Numbered from the stretch's first letter, positions 16,327-25,156 are shown. The stretch is 64,000 nucleotides of DNA from Streptomyces sp. RKND-216 (GCF_004795255.1 NZ_SSBQ01000002.1:167001-231000), one strand, 5' to 3'. Numbers and translations are program-made. Notes: generated from the sequence alone by a model not told the origin.

Positions 16327-17412
16327 TCAGCGCGAGGCGGCCATCTCCTCGCGGAGCGCGTCCACGAAGGAGTCGACGTCGTCCGGGGTGGTGTCGAACG
16401 AGCACATCCACCGCACGTCGCCGGCCGTCTCGTCCCAGAAGTAGAAGCGGAAGCGCTTCTGGAGCCGCTCGCTGACGTCGTGCGGGAGCCGGGCGAAGAC
16501 CGCGTTGGCCTCAACGGCGTAGAGGATCTCCACGCCGGGGACGGCCCGTACGCCGGCGGCCAGGCGCTGGGCCATGGTGTTGGCGTGGCGGGCGTTGCGC
16601 AGCCAGAGGTCCTTGGCGAGCAACGCCTCCAGCTGGACGGAGACGAAGCGCATCTTGGACGCGAGCTGCATGGACAGCTTGCGCAGGTGTTTCATCGCCC
16701 GCACGGCGTCCGGGTTCAGCACGACGACGGCCTCGCCGAAGAGCATGCCGTTCTTGGTGCCGCCGAAGGAGAGCACGTCCACGCCCGCGGCGTAGGTGAA
16801 GGCGCGCATGGGGACGTCGAGGGCGGCGGCGGCGTTGGCGATGCGGGCGCCGTCCAGGTGCACCTTCATGCCGCGTTCGTGCGCGTGGTCGCAGACGGCG
16901 CGTATCTCGTCCGGCGTGTACAGCGTGCCGAGCTCGGTGTTCTGGGCGAGGGAGACGACCTGCGGCATGGCGCGGTGCTCGTCGTCCCAGCCGAACGCCT
17001 CACGGTCGATCAGCTCGGGGGTGAGCTTGCCGTCCTCGGTCGGCACGGTGAGCAGCTTGAGCCCGCCGACGCGTTCGGGCGCGCCGCACTCGTCGACGTG
17101 GATGTGGGCGGTGTCGGCGCAGATCACCGCACCCCAGCGGTCGGTGAGCGCCTGGAGGGCGACCACGTTGGCGCCGGTGCCGTTGAAGACCGGGAAGGTC
17201 TCCGCGTACGGGCCGAAGTGCGAGCGCATCAGCTGCTGGAGGTGCGCGGTGTAGGCGTCGCCGCCGTACGCAGTCTGGTGGCCCTCGTTGGCCAGCGCGA
17301 GGGCGGCCAGGATCTCCGGGTGCGCGCCGGCGTAGTTGTCGCTGGCGAAGCCGCGCACCGCGGGGTCGTGGTGCCGCTTGGCGTCCGTGGCCGCCCGCGC
17401 GGGGGCCGTCAC
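16327..17412 (-). CDS. Low-specificity L-threonine aldolase-like PLP enzyme
   Basis: Fold-type I PLP enzyme, 361 residues, of the threonine aldolase/beta-eliminating lyase family, which splits L-threonine or similar beta-hydroxy amino acids to glycine and an aldehyde. Family motifs: FASDNYAGAHPEIL (~17), YGGDAY (~45), NGTGANVVAL (~75), HIHVDECGAP (~98), KVHLDGARIANAAAAL (~180) and the PLP lysine in FGGTKNGM (~212). The GTG at 17412 overlaps the SDR stop (GTGA), implying coupled translation; a GTG at 17430 is possible. As third gene after DUF6421 and an SDR, it may act on an oxidised hydroxyamino-acid-like compound. Confidence 0.93.
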   Translation of the reverse strand: MTAPARAATDAKRHHDPAVRGFASDNYAGAHPEILAALALANEGHQTAYGGDAYTAHLQQLMRSHFGPYAETFPVFNGTGANVVALQALTDRWGAVICADTAHIHVDECGAPERVGGLKLLTVPTEDGKLTPELIDREAFGWDDEHRAMPQVVSLAQNTELGTLYTPDEIRAVCDHAHERGMKVHLDGARIANAAAALDVPMRAFTYAAGVDVLSFGGTKNGMLFGEAVVVLNPDAVRAMKHLRKLSMQLASKMRFVSVQLEALLAKDLWLRNARHANTMAQRLAAGVRAVPGVEILYAVEANAVFARLPHDVSERLQKRFRFYFWDETAGDVRWMCSFDTTPDDVDSFVDALREEMAASR

Positions 17413-18188
17413 GGCTGGGGTGTGAGCCACAGGCGCTGTCCGTTCACTTCCTCGGTCGGCTGGTTCCAGGTCCCGGCGATGGCGTCTGCCAGGTCGCGGA
17501 CGTCGGTGAACGTCTTGAACTTGGCGTTCGGCCGTTCCTTGCGCATCTGGTCGTTCACCAGGGCCTTCACGACCAGGATCGCAGCCGCGGCGGGCGGCGG
17601 GCTCTCGCCCCCCGTCTTGCGGAAGGCGTCGGCGAGCGCCAGCGTCCACGCCTCGGCGGCCGCCTTGGACGCGGAGTAGGCGGCGTTGCCCGCCGTGGGG
17701 TTGCTCGCTCCGGCGGCGCTGATCAGGAGGAAGCGGCCGTTGCCGCTGCGTTCCAGGGCGCCCTGGAAGGCGAGAGACGTGTGCTGCACGGTGCGGATCA
17801 GCAAATCGTGCAGCACGTCCCAGTCGCCGAGGTCGGTCTCGGCGAAGTGCGCGGAGCCGCGCCAGCCGCCGACGAGGTGCACCAGGCCGTCGATGCGGCC
17901 GAACTCCTTCTCGGTGCGGGCCACCCACTCGCGGGTGGCGGCCAGGTCGAGCAGGTCGACGGTGTCGCCGGTGACGGTGGCGCCGCCGTGCGCGAACCTC
18001 GCCGCGTCGACGGCCTGCGCCAGCCGCTCCGCGTCGGCGTCGGCGGCCACCACCGTGGCACCCGCCTCGGCAAGCCGCAGCAGGGCCGCCTGGCCCGCGG
18101 GGCCGGCCGCGCCGGCGACGGCAACGACCGCGCCGTCCAGGCCGCCGTCACCGCCGGTGGTCCCGCCGTCGGTCCTGGTACTGGTCAT
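17409..18188 (-). CDS. Short-chain dehydrogenase/reductase (SDR)
   Basis: A 259-residue NAD(P)-dependent oxidoreductase. The cofactor motif is VVAVAGAAGPAGQ (~20-33), a variant of TGxxxGxG with Ala for Thr. The catalytic YSASK sits at Tyr171-Lys175 with LLISAAG upstream supplying the Ser. An Asp after the second strand (ADADAERL, ~49-56) suggests NAD(H) rather than NADP(H). The ATG at 18188 follows GAGAGG. The stop overlaps the downstream threonine aldolase-like gene by 4 nt, and the DUF6421 gene lies 74 bp upstream, so the three probably work on one pathway. Substrate unknown. Confidence 0.92.
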   Translation of the reverse strand: MTSTRTDGGTTGGDGGLDGAVVAVAGAAGPAGQAALLRLAEAGATVVAADADAERLAQAVDAARFAHGGATVTGDTVDLLDLAATREWVARTEKEFGRIDGLVHLVGGWRGSAHFAETDLGDWDVLHDLLIRTVQHTSLAFQGALERSGNGRFLLISAAGASNPTAGNAAYSASKAAAEAWTLALADAFRKTGGESPPPAAAAILVVKALVNDQMRKERPNAKFKTFTDVRDLADAIAGTWNQPTEEVNGQRLWLTPQP

Positions 18189-18262
18189 GCTGATCGCCTC
18201 TCTGCGCTGTGCCCTCGCGGGCCCGACTCCGGCCTGCCGCCCGTGGTCCGTCGTCCCACCGC

Positions 18263-19657
18263 TCACGCGGCGAGGGCGGCGGACTCGGCGGTGATGCCCT
18301 TGGTCGATGCGATCACACCGCGGAGCTTCTTGCGAAGGGCCTCGTAGAACATGCTCAGCGGGAACTCGTCGGGAAGCACGTCGTCGACGAGCTTGCGCGG
18401 GGGGAGGTCGAGGTCCAGCGCGTCCGGGCCCTTGGCCCAGGTCGAGCCGGGGTGCGGGGCGAGGTAGGTGGAGACCAGCTCGTAGGCCTTGAACCAGTGC
18501 ACCAGCTTGGGGCGGTCGATGCCCTCGCGGTAGAGGGTCTCGATCTCCTCGCGGAGGGCGACGGTCACCTCGCGGGCGCGGTCCCAGTCGACGGTGAGCT
18601 TGTTGTCCGTCCAGCGCAGCGCGTCGTGCTTGTGGAGGTAGGCGAAGAGGAGCTGGCCGCCCAGGCCGTCGTAGTTGCGGTTGCGCTCGCCGGTGACGGG
18701 GAAGCGGAAGAGGCGGTCGAGCAGCATGGCGTACTGCACGTCGCGGCCCTGCGGGACGCCGTCGGCCTCGAGCTTGACGCCCTCGCCGAAGGCGGTCAGG
18801 TCGCAGCGCAGCTCCTCCAGGCCATACATCCAGAACGGCTGGCGCTGCTTGATCATGAACGGGTCGAACGGCAGGTCGCCGTGGCTGTGCGTGCGGTCGT
18901 GGACCATGTCCCACAGCACGAACGCCTGCTGGGCACGCTCCTGGTCGGTGAGGAGGCCCTTGGCGTCCTGCGGCAGCTCCAGGCTGGTGACCTCGCAGGC
19001 GGCGTCGATCACGCGGCGGAAGCGGGCGGCCTCGCGGTCGCAGAAGATGCCGCCCCAGGTGAAGCGGTCCGGGGCCTCGCGCACGGCGATGGTCTCCGGG
19101 AAGAGCACCGCGGAGTTGGTGTCGTAGCCGGCTGTGAAGTCCTCGAACGCGATGCCGCAGAACAGCGGGTTGTCGTACCGGGTGCGCTCCAGCTCGGCCA
19201 GCCAGTCGGGCCACACCATGCGCAGGACGACGGCCTCGAGGTTGCGGTCGGGGTTGCCGTTCTGGGTGTACATCGGGAAGAGGACCAGGTGCTGGAGGCC
19301 GTCGGCGCGCTGCCGGGCGGGCTGGAAGGCGAGCAGCGAGTCCAGGAAGTCGGGCACGCCGAAGCCGTCCGCGGCCCACCGGCGCAGGTCGGCGACCAGG
19401 GCCTCCAGGTAGGCGGCGTCGTGCGAAACCAGCGGCGCCAGCTCCTGGACGGCGGTCACGACGCGCTCCAGCCCGGCTTCGACCTCGGCGCGGGTCGGGG
19501 CGTCCTCGGCCGCGAAGTCGATCGAGCCGTCCTTGGACTGGGCGGGCCGCAGCGCTTCGACGGCCTGCTTGAGCACGGGCCAGGCGGGGTGATCCACCAC
19601 CCGGTCCGTGGACACGGCGGGGCCGTCCACGCTGCTGGGCGAAAGAATTTCCGTCAT
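18263..19657 (-). CDS. DUF6421 family protein of unknown function
   Basis: A 464-residue cytoplasmic protein that I recognise as the actinobacterial DUF6421 family; no biochemical function is known to me. It has no signal peptide or membrane segment. A striking cluster, HDRTHSHGDLPFDPF, places His at 253, 257 and 259 and could bind a metal. Other conserved-looking motifs are LFPMYTQNGNPDRN (~126) and FTWGGIFCDREAARF (~199). The ATG at 19657 has a weak ribosome binding site. It leads an operon with an SDR and a threonine aldolase-like enzyme, suggesting an enzyme of amino-acid or small-molecule metabolism. Confidence 0.88.
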   Translation of the reverse strand: MTEILSPSSVDGPAVSTDRVVDHPAWPVLKQAVEALRPAQSKDGSIDFAAEDAPTRAEVEAGLERVVTAVQELAPLVSHDAAYLEALVADLRRWAADGFGVPDFLDSLLAFQPARQRADGLQHLVLFPMYTQNGNPDRNLEAVVLRMVWPDWLAELERTRYDNPLFCGIAFEDFTAGYDTNSAVLFPETIAVREAPDRFTWGGIFCDREAARFRRVIDAACEVTSLELPQDAKGLLTDQERAQQAFVLWDMVHDRTHSHGDLPFDPFMIKQRQPFWMYGLEELRCDLTAFGEGVKLEADGVPQGRDVQYAMLLDRLFRFPVTGERNRNYDGLGGQLLFAYLHKHDALRWTDNKLTVDWDRAREVTVALREEIETLYREGIDRPKLVHWFKAYELVSTYLAPHPGSTWAKGPDALDLDLPPRKLVDDVLPDEFPLSMFYEALRKKLRGVIASTKGITAESAALAA

Positions 19658-19888
19658 GACCGGACCTCCACGGGAGAAAATCGCGTACGACCACGGTATC
19701 GGGAGAACGTCACCCCCTCAAGTGGCGATCGCGGAAATTCTTCTGCCTGGCCCCCCTCATACCGCTGTTCTTCCTGTCGGTGTCGTCCGTTCGGGTGGAC
19801 AGGGTGGAGGCCCCGAACTTCCCTCCACGGCCGCTAGTCTGAGGCGGCACACCGCCGTCGGCCACCGCAGGAAAGCGAGAGCGTTCAC

Positions 19889-20602
19889 GTGTCCATGCTC
19901 ACAGTCGGCCACCGCGGCCTGATGGGTGTCGAGCCCGAGAACACCCTGCGGTCCTTCCGCCGCGCCGACCGCGAGGGGGTGGACGTGATCGAACTCGACC
20001 TCCACCTGAGCAGCGACGGCGCGCTGGTCGTGATGCACGACGCGGAGGTGGACCGGACCACCGACGGCACCGGGCCGGTCTCCGGCTTCACGTTGACCGA
20101 GCTGCGCGAGCTGGACGCCGGCCGGGGCGAGCGCGTCCCGGTGTTCGAGGAGGTCGTGGCGGCCGTGAAGGCGCCGCTCCAGGCGGAGATCAAGGACGCC
20201 GCCGCCGCCCGGGTGCTGGCGGAGGCCATCGAGAAGCACGACCTGCACGAGCGGGTCACCGTGATCTCGTTCCACGACGAGGCGCTGCGGGAGACGCGCA
20301 CCCTGCTGCCCGACATGCCGCTGGTGCTGGTCGCCGGGCGCTCCTCGCCGACGGCTCCCGGGCGCGCCCGCGAGCTGGGCGCGGTGATGGTCTCCCTGGA
20401 GCTGTGCCACATCGAGACGGAGACCGTGAAGGCGGCTCACGAGTCCGGCATCGAGGTGATCAGCTGGACGGTGAACACGCCGGAGGACCTTCAGCGCGCC
20501 CGCGAACTGGAGCTGGACGGCGTGGTGACCGACAGGCCGGAGATCCTCGTCGCGGTCCGGGAGACGCCCCGGGACGCCGCCGGGGACCGCGGACGGTCTT
20601 GA
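19889..20602 (+). CDS. Glycerophosphodiester phosphodiesterase
   Basis: A 237-residue GDPD-family TIM-barrel enzyme that hydrolyses glycerophosphodiesters to glycerol-3-phosphate and an alcohol. Catalytic motifs: GHRGLMGVEPENT (~7-19), VIELDLHLSSDG (~32) with the metal Glu/Asp, and VVMHDAEVDRTTDG (~47) with the second catalytic His. Later strands show AEIKD, WTVN and DGVVTDRPE. No signal peptide, so it is cytoplasmic. The start is GTG at 19889, with an in-frame ATG two codons later. A TAGTCT box about 50 nt upstream may be its promoter. Divergent from the DUF6421 operon. Confidence 0.94.
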   Translation: MSMLTVGHRGLMGVEPENTLRSFRRADREGVDVIELDLHLSSDGALVVMHDAEVDRTTDGTGPVSGFTLTELRELDAGRGERVPVFEEVVAAVKAPLQAEIKDAAAARVLAEAIEKHDLHERVTVISFHDEALRETRTLLPDMPLVLVAGRSSPTAPGRARELGAVMVSLELCHIETETVKAAHESGIEVISWTVNTPEDLQRARELELDGVVTDRPEILVAVRETPRDAAGDRGRS

Positions 20603-20653
20603 GGCGGCGGCCCCGCCCCGCCCCCCGAAGCGCCCGGAGCGGTCCGGTTCCGC

Positions 20654-21199
20654 TCAGTCGAGGGTCTTGACCAGCAGCTCGAAGGCCAGGTCCTCCCGCT
20701 GCGGGAGGCCGAAGCGCTCGTCGCCGTAGGGAAAGGGGCTGAGTTCGCCGGTCCGGGCGTATCCGCGGCGCTCGTACCAGGCGATCAGGTCCTCACGCTG
20801 GACGATCACCGTCATGTGCATCTCCCGGGCTCCCCACTCCTCGCGGGCGGCGCGCTCGGCCTCCGCCAGCACCCGCCTGCCGAGGCCACCACCCTGGAGA
20901 CCGGGGCGCACGGCGAACATCCCGAAGTAGGCCAGGCCGGAGCGGTTCTCCAGCTGGCAGCAGGCGACCGTCTCCCCGTCCTCCTCGGCCAGGAGCATGC
21001 GGCTCTCCGGGGACGCGACGACGGCCCGGACGCCCTCGGGGTCGGTGCGCTGCCCGCCCAGCAGGTCCGCCTCGGTGGTCCACCCCGCCCGGCTGCTCTC
21101 ACCCCGGTAGGCGGACTCGATCAGGGCGACCAGCGCCGGCACGTCGGCCTCCTCGGCGGTACGGAAGGCGAGCGCGGTGCGGGTGTCGGCGTTGTCCAT
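20654..21199 (-). CDS. GNAT family N-acetyltransferase
   Basis: A 181-residue acetyl-CoA-dependent acetyltransferase. The acetyl-CoA loop is FAVRPGLQGGGLGRRVLAEAE (V/I)RPxxxGxGxG type, split here at residues ~107-127. AWYERRGYARTGE (~150) is the usual C-terminal motif of the fold. The acceptor cannot be predicted. The start is ATG at 21199. Its start region is divergent from the adjacent VOC gene with only 39 bp between them, so their promoters must overlap. Confidence 0.92.
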   Translation of the reverse strand: MDNADTRTALAFRTAEEADVPALVALIESAYRGESSRAGWTTEADLLGGQRTDPEGVRAVVASPESRMLLAEEDGETVACCQLENRSGLAYFGMFAVRPGLQGGGLGRRVLAEAERAAREEWGAREMHMTVIVQREDLIAWYERRGYARTGELSPFPYGDERFGLPQREDLAFELLVKTLD

Positions 21200-21238
21200 G
21201 TCCCGGAGCGTAACCGCAGCGCGCTATCGTCCGGCCCC

Positions 21239-21631
21239 ATGGTCCATGTACTGAGCAGCCGCATCCTGCTCCGGCCCACCGACCCCGAACGTTCCCGCGC
21301 CTTCTACGGCGGGACGCTGGGCCTGGCGGTGGCCCGCGAGTTCGGCACCGGACCGGAGCGCGGCACCGTCTACTTCCTCGGCGGCGGGTTCCTGGAGATC
21401 TCCGGCCGTGCCGAGGAACCGTCCTCTCCCGGCCTGCGGCTGTGGCTCCAGGTCGACGACGTCGCCGCGGCCCACGCGGAGCTGGGCGCCGCGGGCGCCG
21501 AGGTGCTGCGTCCGCCCCTGCGGGAGCCGTGGGGGCTGGAGGAGATGTGGATCGCCGCCCCGGACGGCGTGCGGATCTGCGTGGTGGAGGTGCCGGCCGA
21601 CCACCCGATGCGCTACCGCCCGGGCCTCTGA
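21239..21631 (+). CDS. VOC superfamily (glyoxalase-like) protein
   Basis: A 130-residue single-module vicinal oxygen chelate protein. It opens with SSRILLRPTDPERSRAFYGGTLGL, typical of the first beta-alpha unit (residues ~5-28), with FLEISG (~53) and the metal Glu in ICVVEVP (~118). Such proteins are small dioxygenases, isomerases or antibiotic-resistance binders; none can be chosen. The ATG at 21239 has no ribosome binding site, and TATCGT ends 8 nt before it, which suggests a leaderless transcript. Confidence 0.9.
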   Translation: MVHVLSSRILLRPTDPERSRAFYGGTLGLAVAREFGTGPERGTVYFLGGGFLEISGRAEEPSSPGLRLWLQVDDVAAAHAELGAAGAEVLRPPLREPWGLEEMWIAAPDGVRICVVEVPADHPMRYRPGL

Positions 21632-21804
21632 GGTCCGATCCGGGCGGCCCGGACGGTCCGGGCCGGGCGCCGCGCCGGACTCCGGGGGAACGCCCCGGGG
21701 CGCACGCCGGGGTGCGCACGCCCCTCCGGATGCCTCCGTGCGCCGCCTTGCAGCCATCGGTGTGAGGGAAGCCTCCGTGCGACGGCGAGCGCGGAGGGGG
21801 CGTC

Positions 21805-22407
21805 ATGCACGGGCCTGCCGTGGTGAGTTGGCTGCTGGTCGTGATGTGCGGGGCCACGGGAGTGTACTGCCTGCGCAGGGCCGCGCGTGCCGCCGGTGCG
21901 CCACCCGGCGGGGCGCGCGTCGAGGGGGTGATGGGCCTGGCCATGGCGGCCATGGCGCTGCCCGTCCGGCCCGCCGGAGCGGTCGCGGAGGCCGCCTTCG
22001 CGGTGTTCTTCGGCGCGCTGGCGGCCGCGGCGCTGTGGTCGGCCCGCCCGGTGCGGGCCGACCGTGCCGGCGGCCGGCACTTCGGGCACGGCCTGCACCA
22101 CGCGCTGGAGGCGCTGGCGATGGCGTACATGGCGATGGTGATGGCGGCCGCAGGCGGCGGACAGCACGCCGGGCACGGCGCGGGACCCGGCGGCGTACCC
22201 GTGCTGACCGGCGCCCTACTCGCCTACTTCGCGGGTTTCGCGCTGTACACCGGCGCCCGGCTGGCCCCGGCTGCGGCGGTCCCGGCCACGGCTCCCGCAG
22301 GGAGCGGAGCGGGCGCCTTCCGGCGCCTTCCTCCCGCCGCGGGGATGGCCCACGCGTGCCGGCTCACGCTGGCCCTGAGTTCCTTCGCCATGCTGCTCAC
22401 GGTGTGA
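21805..22407 (+). CDS. DUF5134 multi-spanning membrane protein
   Basis: A 200-residue membrane protein of the DUF5134 family, found in actinobacteria and of unknown role. Hydrophobic helices are visible at ~5-24, 42-58, 62-79, 100-120, 130-150 and 180-198. A His-rich patch, GGRHFGHGLHHALEALAMAY (~88-107), plus GQHAGHGAG (~123) may bind a metal ion. The ATG at 21805 follows GGAGGGGG. The next gene encodes an M56 metallopeptidase, a pairing that recurs in streptomycetes and suggests a shared membrane process. Confidence 0.8.
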   Translation: MHGPAVVSWLLVVMCGATGVYCLRRAARAAGAPPGGARVEGVMGLAMAAMALPVRPAGAVAEAAFAVFFGALAAAALWSARPVRADRAGGRHFGHGLHHALEALAMAYMAMVMAAAGGGQHAGHGAGPGGVPVLTGALLAYFAGFALYTGARLAPAAAVPATAPAGSGAGAFRRLPPAAGMAHACRLTLALSSFAMLLTV

Positions 22408-22549
22408 CCGCGCCACCCGCCGCCACGTGAGACGGCCTGCCGCCACGGCCTGCCGCCTCGTGATCGTGCCGCTCGCACCCGCGAGACGTGAGGCATGCGT
22501 CACTCCTGCGACGGGCGGCCGTACGGTGCGGGGCGAACGGTCATAGGCT

Positions 22550-23494
22550 GTGACCATGTTGGTGCCGCTCGCGCTGCTGGTCCTGGGGGCGCTGGCCGCT
22601 GCGGCGGCTCCCCGTGTCCTCACGCGCTCCTCCTGGCCGGACCGGGAACCGGTGCTGGCCCTGTGGGCCTGGCAGTGCGTGGTGGCGGGCGTTCTGCTCT
22701 CCTGCCTCCTCGCCATGGCGCTCTCCGCCGCGGCCGCCTGGCAGGCGGTGCGCGACCACGTGTTCGCCCCGGCGCCGCACGGTGTCCAGGAGGCGTACGG
22801 ACTCGGCGCGTACGACGGGTGGGCGGGCGCCGTCGCCCTTCTTCTGGCCTGCGGCGGCGCGTGGACGGCGGCGATGCTGCTGCGGGAGATCCGCGACGCG
22901 CGGCTGCGGCTGAAGCGGCGCCGCGACGAACTTCGGGTCCGCGCACCCCGGCTGCCCGGCGAGGAGACCTGCGCCGGCGGGCCGCTGGTGGTGCTGGAGA
23001 GCGACCGCGCGGACGCCTGGTGGCTGCCCGGGGCCGTTCCGCAACTGGTCATCACGACCGCGGCGCTGCGCCGCTTGAAGGGACGGCAGCTGGACGCCGT
23101 GCTGGAGCACGAACAGGGCCACGCACGCGCCCGCCACGACTGGCTGCTGAACTGCTCCTCCGCCCTCGCCGTCGGCTTCCCCCGGGTGCCGGTCTTCGCC
23201 GCCTTCCGCGACCAGGTGCACCGCCTGGTCGAACTGGCGGCCGACGACGTCGCCTCCCGCCGTCACGGCCGCCTCACCACGGCCCTCGCACTGGTCGAAC
23301 TCAACGAGGACCGCGGCGTGTTCGGCCCCTGCCCGGCCGAGGGCGCCCTGGTCCCCGCCCGGGTCCACCGGCTGCTCACCCCGGCCCCGCGCCTGACGGT
23401 GACCCGCCGGCTGCGGACCGTCGCCGTCGCCTCACTGGTGCCGCTGATCCCGCTCGCGGTGGCCTTCGTCCCCGGACTCAGCGCCCTGGGCTGA
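22550..23494 (+). CDS. M56 family membrane metallopeptidase
   Basis: A 314-residue integral membrane zinc peptidase of the BlaR1/MecR1 M56 family. Helices lie at ~4-22, 38-62 and 80-102, then a cytosolic catalytic region with HEQGH (HExxH, ~residue 186) and a downstream ELAADD zinc ligand (~232), and a final helix at ~285-310. It lacks the penicillin-binding sensor domain. BlaR1-type proteases usually sit next to a BlaI/CopY repressor that they cleave; none is adjacent here. The start is GTG at 22550 or ATG at 22556. Follows DUF5134 by 142 bp. Confidence 0.92.
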   Translation: MTMLVPLALLVLGALAAAAAPRVLTRSSWPDREPVLALWAWQCVVAGVLLSCLLAMALSAAAAWQAVRDHVFAPAPHGVQEAYGLGAYDGWAGAVALLLACGGAWTAAMLLREIRDARLRLKRRRDELRVRAPRLPGEETCAGGPLVVLESDRADAWWLPGAVPQLVITTAALRRLKGRQLDAVLEHEQGHARARHDWLLNCSSALAVGFPRVPVFAAFRDQVHRLVELAADDVASRRHGRLTTALALVELNEDRGVFGPCPAEGALVPARVHRLLTPAPRLTVTRRLRTVAVASLVPLIPLAVAFVPGLSALG

Positions 23495-23614
23495 CCCGGC
23501 CGCTCACGCGCGGGATCGTCCGGGCGCCCGTCCCTCGCCCCCGCAGGCCGACGGCCCGCGGCCCGCCGGGCGCGCCCTGTTGGCCGGGGCGGTCGACTGG
23601 GTGAGGATCGCCCC

Positions 23615-24319
23615 ATGTCCGCTGCGTCACGTCTGCCCTCCTCCCCACCCCCCACCGGGGCGCCGTCGCCACGGCAGGCGGCGCCGTGGGTGTGGGCTTC
23701 CGTGTGCGGCGGCCTGGGCATCGCCCTGATCCTGCTGGTCGTCGCCGGCTGGCCGCCGCTGATCGACCTGGACGACGCTGTCTCCCACGCCCTGCACGAC
23801 GCCGCGCTCTCCCATCCCGGCTGGACCGGCACCGCGCGGGTGCTCACGGACTGGGTGTGGGACACGGTCACCATGCGGATGCTGGTCGCGGTGGTGTTCG
23901 TGGTGCTCTGGTGGCGCGGAGAGCGTGCCCTGGCCTTCCTCCTCGCCGTCGCCATGCTGCTCGGCGTCCTCGTGCAGCAGGGCCTCAAGGCCCTCGTCGG
24001 GCGCGAACGGCCGCAGTGGGAGAACCCCGTGGACGCGGCCCACTTCGCCGCGATGCCCTCCGGACACGCCATGACGGCGGCCCTCGCATGCGGCCTGCTC
24101 ACCTGGGTGGCCTGGACCCGCCTGCACCGGCCCGCCCTGTGCTGGACCGTGACGGCGGTCGCGGCGGTCTCCGTGGCGGGCGTGTCCCTCACCCGCGTCT
24201 TCCTGGGGGTGCACTGGCTGACCGACGTGCTGTCCGGCGTCGCCCTGGGCCTGGCCATGGCGGCGTTGGCGGCCGGGAGTTGGCAAGCGCTGCGGACCGC
24301 GGGGAAGATCGCCGCATGA
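23615..24319 (+). CDS. PAP2 family membrane phosphatase
   Basis: A 234-residue integral membrane phosphatase of the PAP2 superfamily (undecaprenyl-pyrophosphate or phosphatidate phosphatases). All three active-site motifs are complete: KALVGRERP (~128), PSGH (~150) and SLTRVFLGVHWLTD (~190). There are about six helices, with a Pro-rich cytoplasmic N-terminus of ~22 residues. The ATG is at 23615. Its stop overlaps the start of a HAD hydrolase by 4 nt (ATGA), so the two are translated together. Confidence 0.94.
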   Translation: MSAASRLPSSPPPTGAPSPRQAAPWVWASVCGGLGIALILLVVAGWPPLIDLDDAVSHALHDAALSHPGWTGTARVLTDWVWDTVTMRMLVAVVFVVLWWRGERALAFLLAVAMLLGVLVQQGLKALVGRERPQWENPVDAAHFAAMPSGHAMTAALACGLLTWVAWTRLHRPALCWTVTAVAAVSVAGVSLTRVFLGVHWLTDVLSGVALGLAMAALAAGSWQALRTAGKIAA

Positions 24320-25017
24320 CGGTTCGCGGTGTGCTGTTCGACTTCTCCGGAACCCTGCTGCGCGTCGAGCCCGCGGCCCGGTGGCTGGCCGCCGTACTGG
24401 CCGGGTCGGGCGTGGAGCTGCCCCCGGCGGAGGCCGCGGGGTACGCGGCGCGGCTCGAACGGGCGGGCGCCCTGCCGGGCGGTGCGCCGCCGCGGGCCGT
24501 ACCGCCCCACCTGGACCGGCTGTGGTGGGAGCGGGACCGCAGTGCGGAGCAGCACCGGGCGGCGTACACCGGGCTGGCCCGGCAGGTGCCGCTGCCCAGG
24601 GAGGACTTGTACGACGCCCTGTACGACCGGCACATGAGGCCGGAGGCCTGGGAGCCCTACCCGGACACCGTCGAGGTCCTTGCCGCGCTCCGCGACCGCG
24701 GGGTCCCGGTGGCGGTGGTGAGCAACATCGGCTGGGACCTGCGTCCGGTGTTCCGCGGCCACGCACTGGACGGCTTCGTCCAGGAGTACGTGCTCTCGTT
24801 CGAGCACGGCGTGCAGAAGCCGGACCCTCGGCTCTTCCGTACCGCGTGCGCGGCGCTGAGACTGGAACCGGATGAGGTGCTCATGGTGGGCGACGACCGG
24901 CGCGCCGACGGGGGCGCGACGGCCGTGGGATGCGCCTACCACCCCGTGGACCATCTGCCGGTCGAGCAGCGACCGCACGGTCTGCGGCCGCTGCTCGACC
25001 TGCTGGGGCCGGCCTGA
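24316..25017 (+). CDS. HAD superfamily hydrolase
   Basis: A 233-residue cytoplasmic phosphatase-like protein. HAD motif I is FDFSGTLLR (~8-16): the second catalytic Asp position of DxDGT is Ser here (DFSGT), which is known in some HAD hydrolases with a changed acid/base. Motif II is VVSNIG (~136), motif III the Lys in GVQKPDPRLF (~161), and motif IV GDDRRADGGATA (~193). The ATG at 24316 overlaps the PAP2 stop. Substrate unknown. A hairpin at 25055-25095 ends the unit. Confidence 0.9.
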   Translation: MTVRGVLFDFSGTLLRVEPAARWLAAVLAGSGVELPPAEAAGYAARLERAGALPGGAPPRAVPPHLDRLWWERDRSAEQHRAAYTGLARQVPLPREDLYDALYDRHMRPEAWEPYPDTVEVLAALRDRGVPVAVVSNIGWDLRPVFRGHALDGFVQEYVLSFEHGVQKPDPRLFRTACAALRLEPDEVLMVGDDRRADGGATAVGCAYHPVDHLPVEQRPHGLRPLLDLLGPA

Positions 25018-25054
25018 GGGGGTCGGCGGCCCCGTCCCCCGCCGGGGGACGAGA

Positions 25055-25095
25055 GCCGATACCGGGACGATCCCCCGCGTCGCCCCGGTATCGGC
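25055..25095 (+). terminator. Hairpin terminator after the PAP2-HAD operon
   Basis: GCCGATACCGGG (25055-25066) and CCCGGTATCGGC (25084-25095) pair perfectly over 12 bp with a 17-nt loop. It lies 38 nt past the HAD stop and before the TetR promoter. Confidence 0.75.
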
Positions 25096-25156
25096 GGTCG
25101 TACCGGGCCGCCGGCTGCCCCGCAGGGGGCCGGTCCCGGAGTACGGCTGAGTATAT

